Below, piece by piece: positions 54,701-62,711 of a stretch of DNA of 64,000 nt. The notes under the pieces are model-generated. The model was not told the origin of the DNA and made no database searches. It saw only the letters and a list, made by a program, of their open reading frames with translations. Source of the DNA: Bacteroidaceae bacterium (GTDB lineage Bacteria; Bacteroidota; Bacteroidia; Bacteroidales; Muribaculaceae); contig JAETNO010000015.1 in assembly GCA_021768245.1 (NCBI GenBank), positions 1 through 64,000 on the forward strand, written 5' to 3'. The position numbers and the translations under genes were made by a program. Each line of letters opens with the position of its first letter. Position 1 is the stretch's first letter.

Positions 54701-54898
54701 CATGTCGCTACAATCGACACGAAAGCCTGAATGTGCACCATATAGACCTCTGTTGAAGCGCGTTTTGCCGTCGACGGCGACAGCAGATGTGCCGTCGGGC
54801 ATATAGTGTACCGGACGTAATTCATCGTTGGCCATAACGCCCGTTATGGCCAACGATGCGAGTATCGCCGGAAAAAATATTCTGCGAAACTTGTCCAT
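51758..54898 (-). CDS. Large exported (alpha/alpha)6-type enzyme, DUF4450-like
   Basis: A 1,046-residue secreted protein (signal peptide ends LAITGVMA). A beta-sandwich N-terminal part (~25-250) is followed by a helical toroid (~270-690) with WLHGSIGWRTPHLGWRGAY, DGDHLYDAYCCIWASDALYY and TTNWKPYSWSINNVAIAEV, a glycosidase-like pattern. C-terminal beta domains follow. It resembles DUF4450 proteins found near GH106 in pectin loci. I could not place it in a CAZy family. The operon (14-base gap to GH106, 19 to the next gene) suggests it acts on rhamnogalacturonan pieces. Confidence 0.7.
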   Translation of the reverse strand: MDKFRRIFFPAILASLAITGVMANDELRPVHYMPDGTSAVAVDGKTRFNRGLYGAHSGFRVDCSDMPEFGVYLPRMGGNLRLTLPEGKCMARYTPGRMNYSQGGVEVEAQVMRSTDMALWSIHNTTDRKITVPIRFGGVADKKFSREGDLGVDAADCFDLKPEYCTGNIFTVKGNNVKVEYGKKERKTLSLIIPAKKYQINSLPAYEGEIEVKPGQTVYIALFPNSEPPKGRSLASLMKQAENERAELASTVSFTTPEEWLNPVGGALAVAADGIWSGEAWLHGSIGWRTPHLGWRGAYVGDAIGRHDRALTHFDTYASNQITDIEPTLPHPQQDSTLNLARADKKWGTPMYSNGYICRRPGKKDEMSHYDMNLVYIDAMMRHFRHTGDTAAMRKLFPVVKRHLEWEKRNFDPDGDHLYDAYCCIWASDALYYSGGAVTHSSAYNMFANRMAAQVAAAIGENPEPYAKEADAIGAAIDNVLWMPERGQWAEYRDAGGHKRLHPSAAVWTVYHAIDSEIADPFKAYAATCYIDREIPRIPVVSTDGEEGLFTLATTNWKPYSWSINNVAIAEVMHTALAYWQAGRAEEAYALMKSVAKDNMYLGACPLNFGQISHYDAARGECYRDFADPIGVWSRALTEGLFGIRPDLIGPDPKVEIRPGFPAAWNSASVSLPDMSYSFQRNGNLTTYIIDNRYGKNSSLILTVPVKGVKTVTVNGKKGKWSPVANAIGRPYISINAGTAPKLEITIEADCNFKPEATGKIRNEGPVKFTEMKSGMFTWWETEANSVKPLVDIPANGFDDILPDRCELIDISSACNASVTDIYRNEYLSSRPKVTTLQLPKQGIGDWCHPKMTAEIDDSGLRKRLANNGGILKTELGIPFAMPDEGKNILFTSLWDNYPDSASIALNGKASHIYLVVAGSTNHMQCNIENGIIRVDYADGSTERVSLINPHNYAPIEQDFYYDNHAFALAEGSLPPYRLHLKDGHVSRHLGKELDIKGVDGRRIEAGASVLVDIPVNPERELKSLTLETLSGDVVIGLMGLTIQRP

Positions 54899-54917
54899 GA
54901 AATCGTGTCAGTTTCTG

Positions 54918-57023
54918 TTAGGGCAATGGTTTGATGCCTTCCCAACGTACATCCCATGTGCCATCCTTGGGGAAGCCAGGATTCTCGACCTCACAGCCGT
55001 CCCAACCGGCACACATAAGGGCTACAGCGGTCAAAAGGCCACCGTTGCCGGGGAGGTAGCAGCGGAGACGGTTGTCCTGGAAGTTGTGGCCGTTGGGCAG
55101 GTAGGTATTGGTGCGTTTGTCCATGAGCAGTGCGTTGATGGCTTTTTCGGGGTGGCCGAGGCGCACGGCGTTCATTGCCGTTGTCGGGTAATCCCAGCCC
55201 CAGGTCTTGTCCCAGTTCCAGTTGTCGTAAACCCAGTCAAAGGTGTTGTCCATTATGTCGCCTTTGATAAGGGAATTGTTTGGAAGTATGCCGACAGCGG
55301 CGAGTACTGCCATATGGTCGGAGGTAAGACGGATGTCGCTGTAGGTTTCGGGAGCGGTTTCTGCAGCAAGATACAGGCTGTCTTTGGCAGCGAGGGGTGA
55401 GAGATTGGCGATTATCTCATCCCATTTTTCCACACGTGGTTCACCCTTGCGCTCGCGCCAGTTCTGAGCGGCATTGAGTGCGTAGTGCCAGTATGACAGC
55501 TCGAAAGGAGGGTTGACGGTCTCGGACGCGCGCAGTGTTTCCTGAGCGGGAATAATTCCTCGGAGGATATAGCGGCCGGTCGAATCCTTTTCTGCGAAAT
55601 CAGCCATGAACTCGGCGGTTCCCTGTACGAGGTCGTAATAACGGTTGATGATTGCAGTGTCGTTCTGCGCACGGTAGGCGAGTTCGGCAAGATAGATGAG
55701 GTGAGGCTGTTGCCAGATGAGGAATGAACCGACCTTGGAGGGGGCTTCGATACCTGAGGGGTCTGTCATTTTCATCCAGCGCAGGCCCTTGAAGCCTTGG
55801 CGCTCCGCAATGTCGCGTGCGATATGGGCGGAGCTTTCATACCAGGGAAGCGTACGGTTCAGCAGGTCTTCATGTCCCCAGAGTGCGAACTGGGCCTGAT
55901 GCCACCAAATCATTTCCATGTGGAATTTGCCGAACCACGAATTATAGGTGAGTCCCGTTTCCTGAGGAGGTGTGGACCCGGCACACTGAATTGCGAGGAG
56001 ATACTGTGAGAGCACCACGCGACGTTCAAGTTCCTTGGCGCGTGGGTCGGTGCAATGGCTGAAGTCAACTACTCCTCCCTTTGTCCAGAAGTCTTTCCAG
56101 TATTTTGCTGATGCATCGCGGGTTTCCGCGAGGGATGCATTGGCTTTTTCGGGTGTAGCAGATGAATAGGTGGCGCTTATATCCCATTCGTCGGAAGCGG
56201 GAGTGAGGATGAGGGTGTTGTTGCCCTCCTGCTTAAGACTTGCGTCGCCTGTCCATGCGACATTAATATAATAGGTGGTGGAGTCGAGTTTGTGGGCGAG
56301 AAGTGCGTGGTTTGTGTCGCTCTCGATGATTTCCGTGATGTGGAGCGAGTCGGCATCCCAGTTGCATGCGTCGTCACAATGTCCGCCTGTGGGATAGGGG
56401 AGACGTATGGCGAGCGGGAGATGCTTGCTGTCTTTGATTGATGCGGCCATCATATCGGCGTCAGGATGAACATATGTGCGTACTTCCACGGGTGAGCCGT
56501 CGACCTTGAAATCTGAACGGATTTCGCCGTTCCACATGTCGAGGGTCTGGTCAATGTCGCTTATTTGCTCCGGTTGAAGTCCATAGAAGCCTATAGCTCC
56601 GAGGTGGAGGCGGTGGGGATTCACACGATACCAGTTGGCAGCGTCATGTGGACGTCCGGCTTCGTTGAACTGTACGGCATATGGCTCCTTGCGGCCACGT
56701 CCGAAGTCGTAGTCCTTGAGCGATTCTTCAAATTTAAGGCTGTCGGGGTTTGAGAAACTGTGCCAACCCCATTGGCTCATGGTTCCCAGGGGAACTCCTT
56801 TGCTGTAGAGTTCGGGGAAAGTCTGGAGACCTGTCACGTCGACAGTGACAGCGAATTCTCCGTTACCAACAGAAAGAGACGCCATTGTGTCAATGGCTGT
56901 GATGTGCGGATTGTTGCGTTCTACAAGGGCCTGACGGTCAATGGCCGATGAATTTCCACACGCGACAAATGCCTGCAACGGAAGCGTGAGCGCTGCGGCA
57001 TAAAAGAAGTTCTTGAATGTCAT
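54918..57023 (-). CDS. Lipoprotein (alpha/alpha)6-type glycosidase of uncertain family
   Basis: A 701-residue lipoprotein (lipobox LQAFVAC, Cys22). The N-terminal beta-sandwich (~30-290) precedes a helical toroid (~310-690) with a GH65/GH95-like core: TYNSWFGKFHMEMIWWHQAQ, where an acidic pocket residue is expected, then GFKGLRWMKMTDPSG and DNTFDWVYDNWNWDKTWGWD. It lacks features that fix the family. It is the first gene of the minus-strand pectin operon. A -7 box at 57102-57109 lies about 80 bases upstream. Confidence 0.7.
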   Translation of the reverse strand: MTFKNFFYAAALTLPLQAFVACGNSSAIDRQALVERNNPHITAIDTMASLSVGNGEFAVTVDVTGLQTFPELYSKGVPLGTMSQWGWHSFSNPDSLKFEESLKDYDFGRGRKEPYAVQFNEAGRPHDAANWYRVNPHRLHLGAIGFYGLQPEQISDIDQTLDMWNGEIRSDFKVDGSPVEVRTYVHPDADMMAASIKDSKHLPLAIRLPYPTGGHCDDACNWDADSLHITEIIESDTNHALLAHKLDSTTYYINVAWTGDASLKQEGNNTLILTPASDEWDISATYSSATPEKANASLAETRDASAKYWKDFWTKGGVVDFSHCTDPRAKELERRVVLSQYLLAIQCAGSTPPQETGLTYNSWFGKFHMEMIWWHQAQFALWGHEDLLNRTLPWYESSAHIARDIAERQGFKGLRWMKMTDPSGIEAPSKVGSFLIWQQPHLIYLAELAYRAQNDTAIINRYYDLVQGTAEFMADFAEKDSTGRYILRGIIPAQETLRASETVNPPFELSYWHYALNAAQNWRERKGEPRVEKWDEIIANLSPLAAKDSLYLAAETAPETYSDIRLTSDHMAVLAAVGILPNNSLIKGDIMDNTFDWVYDNWNWDKTWGWDYPTTAMNAVRLGHPEKAINALLMDKRTNTYLPNGHNFQDNRLRCYLPGNGGLLTAVALMCAGWDGCEVENPGFPKDGTWDVRWEGIKPLP

Positions 57024-57101
57024 CAGTACTGAATCTTAATGGTCAATTTAAGGGTTTATTATCGGATATATAAAAATACAAATAAAAATCTTTCCGCTTT
57101 G

Positions 57102-57150
57102 CAAAGATAGGCTTTTTCTTTTAACTTTTCAACATATTTGCTTACTTTTG
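57102..57150. promoter_or_regulatory. Divergent promoter region of the pectin operon and the acetylesterase
   Basis: On the minus strand TATCTTTG (complement of 57102-57109), and on the plus strand TACTTTTG at 57143-57150; both match TAnnTTTG. The two genes are transcribed away from this 174-base gap and could share a regulator. Confidence 0.6.
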
Positions 57151-57197
57151 CAGTCAAACTACAATTCATAATTTCTTTAACCGCCTCTTAAATTATC

Positions 57198-58046
57198 ATG
57201 AAATTCTTATCTGCTTTATTCGTTGCTTGCGCACTTCCGTTTGTTTCTGCGGCGCAGGCTCCTTCCGACACAATCACTGTATTTATGATTGGCGACTCCA
57301 CCATGGCCAATAAGCCACTCGACAAAGAGAATCAGGAACGTGGCTGGGGACAGATGCTTCCGATTTATTTCGACGGTGCCATAAAGGTTGATAACCACGC
57401 TGTCAATGGCCGCAGCTCAAAGAGCTTTATCGATGAGGGACGCTGGGAAAAGGTGCGCGAGAAAATCCGTCCCGGTGATTATGTGATTATACAGTTCGGT
57501 CACAACGACGAGAAGAAGAAAAGCCCCGACCGCTATACAGTGCCCGGCGGAACTTTCGACGAGAATCTGAAGAAGTTCGTTAATGAAGCACGCGAAAAGG
57601 GTGCGACGCCGATATTGATGAACTCTATTGTGCGTCGTAATTTCCCTGCCAACGGTATTGCAGCCGCCCAGACCGATGATCGTCAGAAAACCTGGAAGAA
57701 AGGTCTCGAAAACTATCCTGCCGAGGGCGATTCGCTTGTCGACACCCACGGAGCTTATCTCGATTCGCCCCGCAATGTGGCCAAGGAGCTTGGAGTGGCT
57801 TTCATCGATATGAATAAACTTACTCATGACCTCGTGCAAGGCATGGGCACGGAGCAGTCAAAATCTCTCTACATGTGGATGCCGGTGGGCGTCTATGAAT
57901 TCGCCCCTAACGGACGCATAGACAATACGCATCTCAATGTGTTCGGTGCCATAGTAGTTTCACGCCTTGCCGTCAATGGTCTCGCGCAGGAAGTTCCAGC
58001 TCTTAAGCCTTATATACGCAAGACGGTTTATAACCTTAACAAATAG
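57198..58046 (+). CDS. Rhamnogalacturonan acetylesterase-like SGNH hydrolase (CE12 type)
   Basis: A 282-residue secreted esterase (signal peptide ends FVSAA). SGNH residues are visible: GDST with nucleophile Ser34, the block II Gly in NGRSSKSF, Asn in FGHND (~100), and Asp/His in DNTHLN (~243-248). The pattern and length match RhgT/YesT-type CE12 enzymes, which remove acetyl groups from rhamnogalacturonan so that other enzymes can act. It is divergent from the GH operon and shares its promoter gap. Confidence 0.9.
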   Translation: MKFLSALFVACALPFVSAAQAPSDTITVFMIGDSTMANKPLDKENQERGWGQMLPIYFDGAIKVDNHAVNGRSSKSFIDEGRWEKVREKIRPGDYVIIQFGHNDEKKKSPDRYTVPGGTFDENLKKFVNEAREKGATPILMNSIVRRNFPANGIAAAQTDDRQKTWKKGLENYPAEGDSLVDTHGAYLDSPRNVAKELGVAFIDMNKLTHDLVQGMGTEQSKSLYMWMPVGVYEFAPNGRIDNTHLNVFGAIVVSRLAVNGLAQEVPALKPYIRKTVYNLNK

Positions 58047-58133
58047 GATTGTTTCTTTCTGAAATGATGGCTATGAGTTTTAAATCGGCTGTTTGGAGCT
58101 GATTTAAATATTCCGCTGTCAAATAAGATAACG

Positions 58134-58175
58134 CTGCGGGCCGTGGAGGTTGAATTTGACCTTGACGGCCCGCAG
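58134..58175. terminator. Hairpin between convergent genes
   Basis: An 11-bp perfect stem (CTGCGGGCCGT at 58134-58144, ACGGCCCGCAG at 58165-58175) with an inner AGGT/ACCT stem. There is no clear T tract on either side, so it may work only as an mRNA 3' end structure. It separates the acetylesterase from the LytTR gene. Confidence 0.7.
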
Positions 58176-58182
58176 TTCAGTC

Positions 58183-58902
58183 TCATCCGTCGTCGGAAAG
58201 CGACGAATGAGCTGACAGATATTCTGTCAGCCTGTCCTTGAATCCGCGACTGACCTGTAGTGTGATGTCCGGAAGATGGATGAGGTTGCCTTCAACTGTC
58301 GATACCTTTTCCATATTTACCGCATATGATTTATGGATTTGGATGAAATCCGATGAAGGAAAGCTTTTGAGAAATTCTTTAAACGGACTGCGGACAATGA
58401 GCTTGCGCTTCTCCGTCACGATTCTCACATAGTTCTCGAGTGCTTCGAGATAGATAATTTCCGATGGGTGGATTTTGTGATACGTACGGTCGGAACGGAT
58501 GAAGATGAAATCTTTGTCGTCGTGTGATTCGCGACGGACTATCGCATCGCGGGCTTTTGTTGCGGCCTGCATAAAGCGTGGGAAAGGAATCGGTTTTAAC
58601 AGATAGTCAAGCACGTTGAGGTCAAATCCGCGCAATGCATGTTGTGGATAGGCTGTTGTTATAATTGTTAATGGCGGATTTGACAACCTGCTTAGGTAGT
58701 CGAGCCCTGATATCATCGGCATTTCTATGTCGAGAAATATCAGGTCGGGTTTTAAGCCCGTGTTCAGTAATCTGTCGAGCTCCATAACGTCTTCACATTC
58801 CGCGATTATGTCAAGATAGTCAATGCGCTCTGCATATCTGACGAGGCCTTCACTGGCTATAGGTTCATCATCGGCTATTATGCATCGGATTTTTTGATTC
58901 AT
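58183..58902 (-). CDS. LytTR-family response regulator
   Basis: A 239-residue response regulator. The receiver domain has the acidic pair Asp11-Asp12, the phosphoacceptor Asp58 in FLDIEMP, and a Lys in YLLKPIPFPRF (~105). The DNA-binding LytTR domain covers ~140-235 (FIFIRSDRTYHKI, then DFIQIHKSYAVNM). It overlaps the histidine kinase gene by 35 bases, so the pair are co-translated. Targets may include the TonB-type barrel gene next to the kinase or the divergent pectin genes. Confidence 0.93.
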   Translation of the reverse strand: MNQKIRCIIADDEPIASEGLVRYAERIDYLDIIAECEDVMELDRLLNTGLKPDLIFLDIEMPMISGLDYLSRLSNPPLTIITTAYPQHALRGFDLNVLDYLLKPIPFPRFMQAATKARDAIVRRESHDDKDFIFIRSDRTYHKIHPSEIIYLEALENYVRIVTEKRKLIVRSPFKEFLKSFPSSDFIQIHKSYAVNMEKVSTVEGNLIHLPDITLQVSRGFKDRLTEYLSAHSSLSDDG

Positions 58903-59956
58903 CGGATTGTGTATTTTGAATTACATTTGTGAGTGACAGGCGCATTTCAGCTGAGAATTCATTATCGCTGTGTGTTGTAGTCAGGAAATGATTGTCATTG
59001 GGATAGAGTATCGATAGCCTGCGACGAAGATTGCTTAAACCGAGCCCGAAGCTCTGTTTCTGTATTATATCAGGGCTTAAAGAATTGGTTATCCGGAAAG
59101 AAAGCGTTTCATCCTCCACTTTCAGGGATATTGAAATCATGTTATCGCCGCCAACGAATTTAAAAGCGTTTTCCACTAAGGGTATTAGCAATAAAGGATA
59201 GATTTTCATGTGTGGAGGTATATCGGAAATGTCAAGCCGCAGTTTCAGGCTGCGGGATTTGCGCAGTGAACAGAGTGTTACGAATTTTTTCATTGTTTCG
59301 ACCTCATCGGTGAGCGCGACCGGCTCGTCGGGGGTGTAAAGCTGATAGCGTAATATATCCGAGAGGTTTTCGATGGTGTGGCGGGCCTTCTCATTGTTTT
59401 CGTCAATCTGGAAGTAGACGGTGTTTAGTGTGTTGAATAAGAAATGTGGATGGTATTGCGCACGCAATAGTTTAAGCTCGGTTGCAAGCTGTGTGCGCCG
59501 TGTTTCGGATAGCTTGAGGGCGTTTGCGGAGTTTATTCGTTCAAATTCACGGTCGCGTAAATAGGAATAAAATAAACAAGTAAGTAATGCGGCGACTATG
59601 GCCGGCAGAATCATTTCGTTTGCAAGCACGGTTTTGCCTTCAATCGAATGAGATAGCTTCATGGTTGTCAGGGCGCATGCCAGGGCGTAAATACTGACGG
59701 CTGAATATTCCATGAAAGGTCTGTTCCCATGCCGGCGGTTGAACTGGAACCATTGCGGCCCTAAGATTACAGCCACAACGGAGTACGCCCACGCCAGTCC
59801 GAGTTCCAGGAGAATGAAGCCGCGTGTATGGATCTCCCAATAGTTTTCTTGTTTTGTCAGGTCGTTGCACAGGCGGATTACGGCAAATAGCGTAAGTGTC
59901 ATGATAAGGGATATCATGAGGCTGTGGCTTAATTTTTTAATGGAAATCATTTTCAT
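58868..59956 (-). CDS. LytS-type sensor histidine kinase
   Basis: A 362-residue membrane kinase. About four membrane helices fill the first 130 residues, with little periplasmic sequence. The phospho-accepting His lies in YHPHFLFNTLNTVYFQI (~168-176), the hallmark of the His_kinase (LytS) family. The ATP-binding part includes LIPLVENAFKF and SFGLGLSNLRRRL. Partner is the LytTR regulator just downstream. A minus-strand -7 candidate TAATTTTG (complement of 59974-59981) lies 18 bases upstream. Confidence 0.92.
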   Translation of the reverse strand: MKMISIKKLSHSLMISLIMTLTLFAVIRLCNDLTKQENYWEIHTRGFILLELGLAWAYSVVAVILGPQWFQFNRRHGNRPFMEYSAVSIYALACALTTMKLSHSIEGKTVLANEMILPAIVAALLTCLFYSYLRDREFERINSANALKLSETRRTQLATELKLLRAQYHPHFLFNTLNTVYFQIDENNEKARHTIENLSDILRYQLYTPDEPVALTDEVETMKKFVTLCSLRKSRSLKLRLDISDIPPHMKIYPLLLIPLVENAFKFVGGDNMISISLKVEDETLSFRITNSLSPDIIQKQSFGLGLSNLRRRLSILYPNDNHFLTTTHSDNEFSAEMRLSLTNVIQNTQSDESKNPMHNSR

Positions 59957-60001
59957 TTAAAGAGCTACTGTTGCAAAATTAGATAAATTTCATGGATTGG
60001 G

Positions 60002-62137
60002 TTATTTACCGATTCGACTTAGTTCGTCGGGAGGAAGAGGAGAACCGTGTTTGCCTGTCTTTTTCCCATATTGGAATTTTAATGAAAATGATATTCCTGC
60101 AATCCGTCGGTATTCATTCTCTTTCATCGAAGCTGAACGTCCTGAAAGTGTCACCGTACTTTTGATAATATTTGTTGCGAATATATCTTTTATAAAGAGG
60201 CTCAATGAGGCTCTCTTTCTCATGAGAGACTTGCGTACTGCTATATCAATATTCCCGAAGGGCGCTACCATAACTTGACCGTAGGCTGTCTTGCCTGTGA
60301 AAGAGGCTTTCAGTTCGGCGACCCATCCCCTTCCGAGGTCGAAGCGGTTGTCGAGATTGACTATGGGCGTGAACTTTCGGGTCGATGCCTTTGAGGCGCC
60401 GTCACGCCAGTCATATCTGTTGTAGACGGCGATTGCCGTAAGATTAGTGGTCCAGCGAGACCATATCACAGGAGTGTTGGCAATCACTATGCGTGCGCCT
60501 AATTGGACGTAGAGCGGAAAATTTTCGGATGTGGCATAGATTGCGCGGTCTGAGATTTCATGGTAGCTTTTCATTATCGCGTCAGAGGAGTGTGTGAAAA
60601 ATATGGTTGCCTGAACACGGCTCTGCCATGCGAGACCGAATTGAAGATTGTCACTTGTCGAGTTATGAAGCTTTATATTTCCTCCGGCAAGGGTGGATTC
60701 GTCAAAAACATATATAAAGGGGTTAAGGTCGGCATAATTTGGGCGGCCCAGACGTCTGGTATAGGACATCATCAGGGCAAGGTCACGTGAGGCGATGAAT
60801 TTAAGTGTGATATTTGGTGAGATATTGAATTTCCCTGAGCGATAAGCGGTATCGGGTGAGCTTTCGTTGCCGGAAAAATGCGCATGCAGCCGTTCATATT
60901 CCATACGTAGGCCGGCAGTGACGGAAAATGGAGTGCGGGAGAAGGAAGCTTGCGCGTATGCGGCAGAAGTGTTGGCGTTATATCTGAATCCGGCGCTCAT
61001 GGAATTGTTGACAGTCCATTGTCCTTCTGTCCTGTTGAAGTAAGAACCTGAATCTTTGATTGAAACGATGCTGTGTTTCGCCCCGAGTTCCATCCTCCAT
61101 CCCCCGCCTAACGGCTTTGTGAAATCGGCATGACAGATAAGCCATTCCACATTACCTTTCACACGGCCGGAAAGCGTGTCAGGGACAGTGGAATGAAGCG
61201 ATTGCCGTTCGGTTGTGGTATAATGGAAGTAGTTCAGGCCGCTTTGCAGTTTTGCGTCTGAATCGAAATTATAGTCAGAGAAAATGTCGGCCATAATGTT
61301 TTTCCACCTTTGGCGTGTATGATTGTCGGAGATAGACTTTTCGTTTACGGATGAAATTTCTGTATCCATTAGTCCGTGTTCATTCCGGCAGTTACGGCTT
61401 AATGACAGGCCCGTACCTATCGTGGCTCGTGGAGATGGCTTATAGAGCCATCCCGCCTTAAGAAGGTTGGAATTGTCACTGCGCCGTCTGGTAGAGAGTT
61501 GTTGCATACGGTCGGAATCAGTCTTATAGGGCCGGTCTATGTCAAGGCGAAGACGGGAGCGTGCTGCGTAGGAGGAGCAGATAAGCGATATTTCATGGTG
61601 CCCTCGGTTTATCATTGTGTTCATGCTCCCGTTGCCTTTGAGCGTGTTCCATGTGGAGATGCCACCGTTGATTGTGACTTGTGCCCCTCTTTCGCGTTGG
61701 CGATGTGTGGAAATCTCTATTATGCCTCCCTTGTCAGTGGCGTCGTCTTTGGCGGATGATATGGTTCTTAGGCTTACGGTTGATACAATCGATGCGGGTA
61801 GTGTGCGAAGATAGTTGACGAGTTCGGTTCCTTTGAGATATATCTTTTGCCCGTCAACCAGGATTGTCGCTCCACGGTTGCCGTACATTGTGACTGTGCC
61901 ACTCTGGCTCACGCTTATACCCGGCACAGCTGAGAGAGCGTCGAGCAGGGTTCCGATGTCTCCGCTTACGATGGATTTCAAATCGAATACTGTCTTGTCC
62001 GCTGTCACTCTCATTGCGGGAGACTTTGCGGTTACGGTAATTCCGTCAAGATGCTGGTCTGGGATGCTGTCGGCCATCATGACTGTCGATGCGCAGCTTG
62101 CGATTATAGCAGAAAATAAGAGCCGTATATTTTTCAT
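60002..62137 (-). CDS. TonB-type outer-membrane beta-barrel protein
   Basis: A 711-residue barrel from the ATG at 62137 (signal peptide MKNIRLLFSAIIASCASTVM, then ADSIPDQ); a start at 62203 adds 22 residues and was rejected. The plug domain (LDALSAVPGISVSQ, YGNRGATILVDGQKIYLK) leads into a barrel. It fits the OMP_b-brl_3 group of TonB-dependent-like proteins but lacks the usual N-terminal carboxypeptidase-regulatory domain. No SusD is adjacent. A -7 box TATTTTTG (complement of 62184-62191) is 47 bases upstream. Confidence 0.85.
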   Translation of the reverse strand: MKNIRLLFSAIIASCASTVMMADSIPDQHLDGITVTAKSPAMRVTADKTVFDLKSIVSGDIGTLLDALSAVPGISVSQSGTVTMYGNRGATILVDGQKIYLKGTELVNYLRTLPASIVSTVSLRTISSAKDDATDKGGIIEISTHRQRERGAQVTINGGISTWNTLKGNGSMNTMINRGHHEISLICSSYAARSRLRLDIDRPYKTDSDRMQQLSTRRRSDNSNLLKAGWLYKPSPRATIGTGLSLSRNCRNEHGLMDTEISSVNEKSISDNHTRQRWKNIMADIFSDYNFDSDAKLQSGLNYFHYTTTERQSLHSTVPDTLSGRVKGNVEWLICHADFTKPLGGGWRMELGAKHSIVSIKDSGSYFNRTEGQWTVNNSMSAGFRYNANTSAAYAQASFSRTPFSVTAGLRMEYERLHAHFSGNESSPDTAYRSGKFNISPNITLKFIASRDLALMMSYTRRLGRPNYADLNPFIYVFDESTLAGGNIKLHNSTSDNLQFGLAWQSRVQATIFFTHSSDAIMKSYHEISDRAIYATSENFPLYVQLGARIVIANTPVIWSRWTTNLTAIAVYNRYDWRDGASKASTRKFTPIVNLDNRFDLGRGWVAELKASFTGKTAYGQVMVAPFGNIDIAVRKSLMRKRASLSLFIKDIFATNIIKSTVTLSGRSASMKENEYRRIAGISFSLKFQYGKKTGKHGSPLPPDELSRIGK

Positions 62138-62583
62138 TGTCGACGATTGGTGCCAAAAGTCCTTGTTGTGGGTTTTCTGACGGCAAAAATATTTACTGCC
62201 CATGTGGATGTCAAATAATAGTGACGACTTGACGGGATTCTGTGACGAGTGGGTTTCTTATGCCATAATATATAAAAAACGCGGTGTGGAGGGCGGTTGT
62301 CACAACCTCGGCTCCACACCGTTTTAGCAATAGCATCAATTGTTTTTGAAACTAATGTCGCTCAATAGCGTCAATCAATTAAATAGATTACAGTTGCCTG
62401 TCGTTTATCAAATTTCGTATAATTATCTGTATGCAAAATTACCGCTAAACTGCTGGCTGTGCCATACCTATTTTTAGGTAATTTAATGCATAAAGTCGGT
62501 CTCGATGCTAATTGATAATGATTATGCGGCGTTTTTTTGTGCACCCTTAGACGAAAATCGCTTGTGGATTCGGAAAAAAGTTG
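62138..62583. other. Intergenic region between the barrel gene and SRP RNA
   Basis: About 450 A/T-rich bases with no gene. It holds the barrel gene's -7 box (62184-62191), a terminator at 62275-62325 and a second minus-strand TAATTTTG (complement of 62434-62441) without a -33 match. Nothing else is visible. Confidence 0.6.
62275..62325 (-). terminator. Terminator, stronger on the minus strand
   Basis: A 10-bp perfect stem (CGGTGTGGAG at 62282-62291, CTCCACACCG at 62312-62321). On the minus strand it is followed by GCGTTTTTT, on the plus strand by TTTT. It may end transcripts from the porin gene side. Confidence 0.75.
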
Positions 62584-62591
62584 TACCTTTG
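62561..62591 (+). promoter_or_regulatory. Promoter of the SRP RNA gene
   Basis: The -7 box TACCTTTG at 62584-62591 is preceded at 19 bases by CTTG (62561-62564), close to the TTTG consensus. Transcription should start about 6 bases later, at the RNA's closing stem. Confidence 0.8.
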
Positions 62592-62596
62592 CAGCC

Positions 62597-62699
62597 GGGT
62601 AAGTCCTACACGACCAGCTCCCCGAGAACTCCGCCAGGTCTTGATCGAAGCAACGGTATCGGGTTGTAGCGGTGCGATGTAGTAAGCTTACCCTTTTTT
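62597..62699 (+). ncRNA. ffs: Small SRP RNA (4.5S)
   Basis: About 97 bases closed by GGGTAAG (62597-62603) and CTTACCC (62687-62693), followed by six T. Inside are CTACA/TGTAG, CCCGA/TCGGG and CCG/CGG stems, then the conserved domain IV bulges CCAGG and GAAGCAA. The 3' side GGTTGTAGCGGTGCGATGT is typical of Bacteroidetes SRP RNA. It binds Ffh and targets nascent membrane proteins. The apical loop (GTCTTGATCG) is not the usual GGAA tetraloop, which is unusual. Confidence 0.85.
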
Positions 62700-62711
62700 C
62701 GTGTCCTTACG

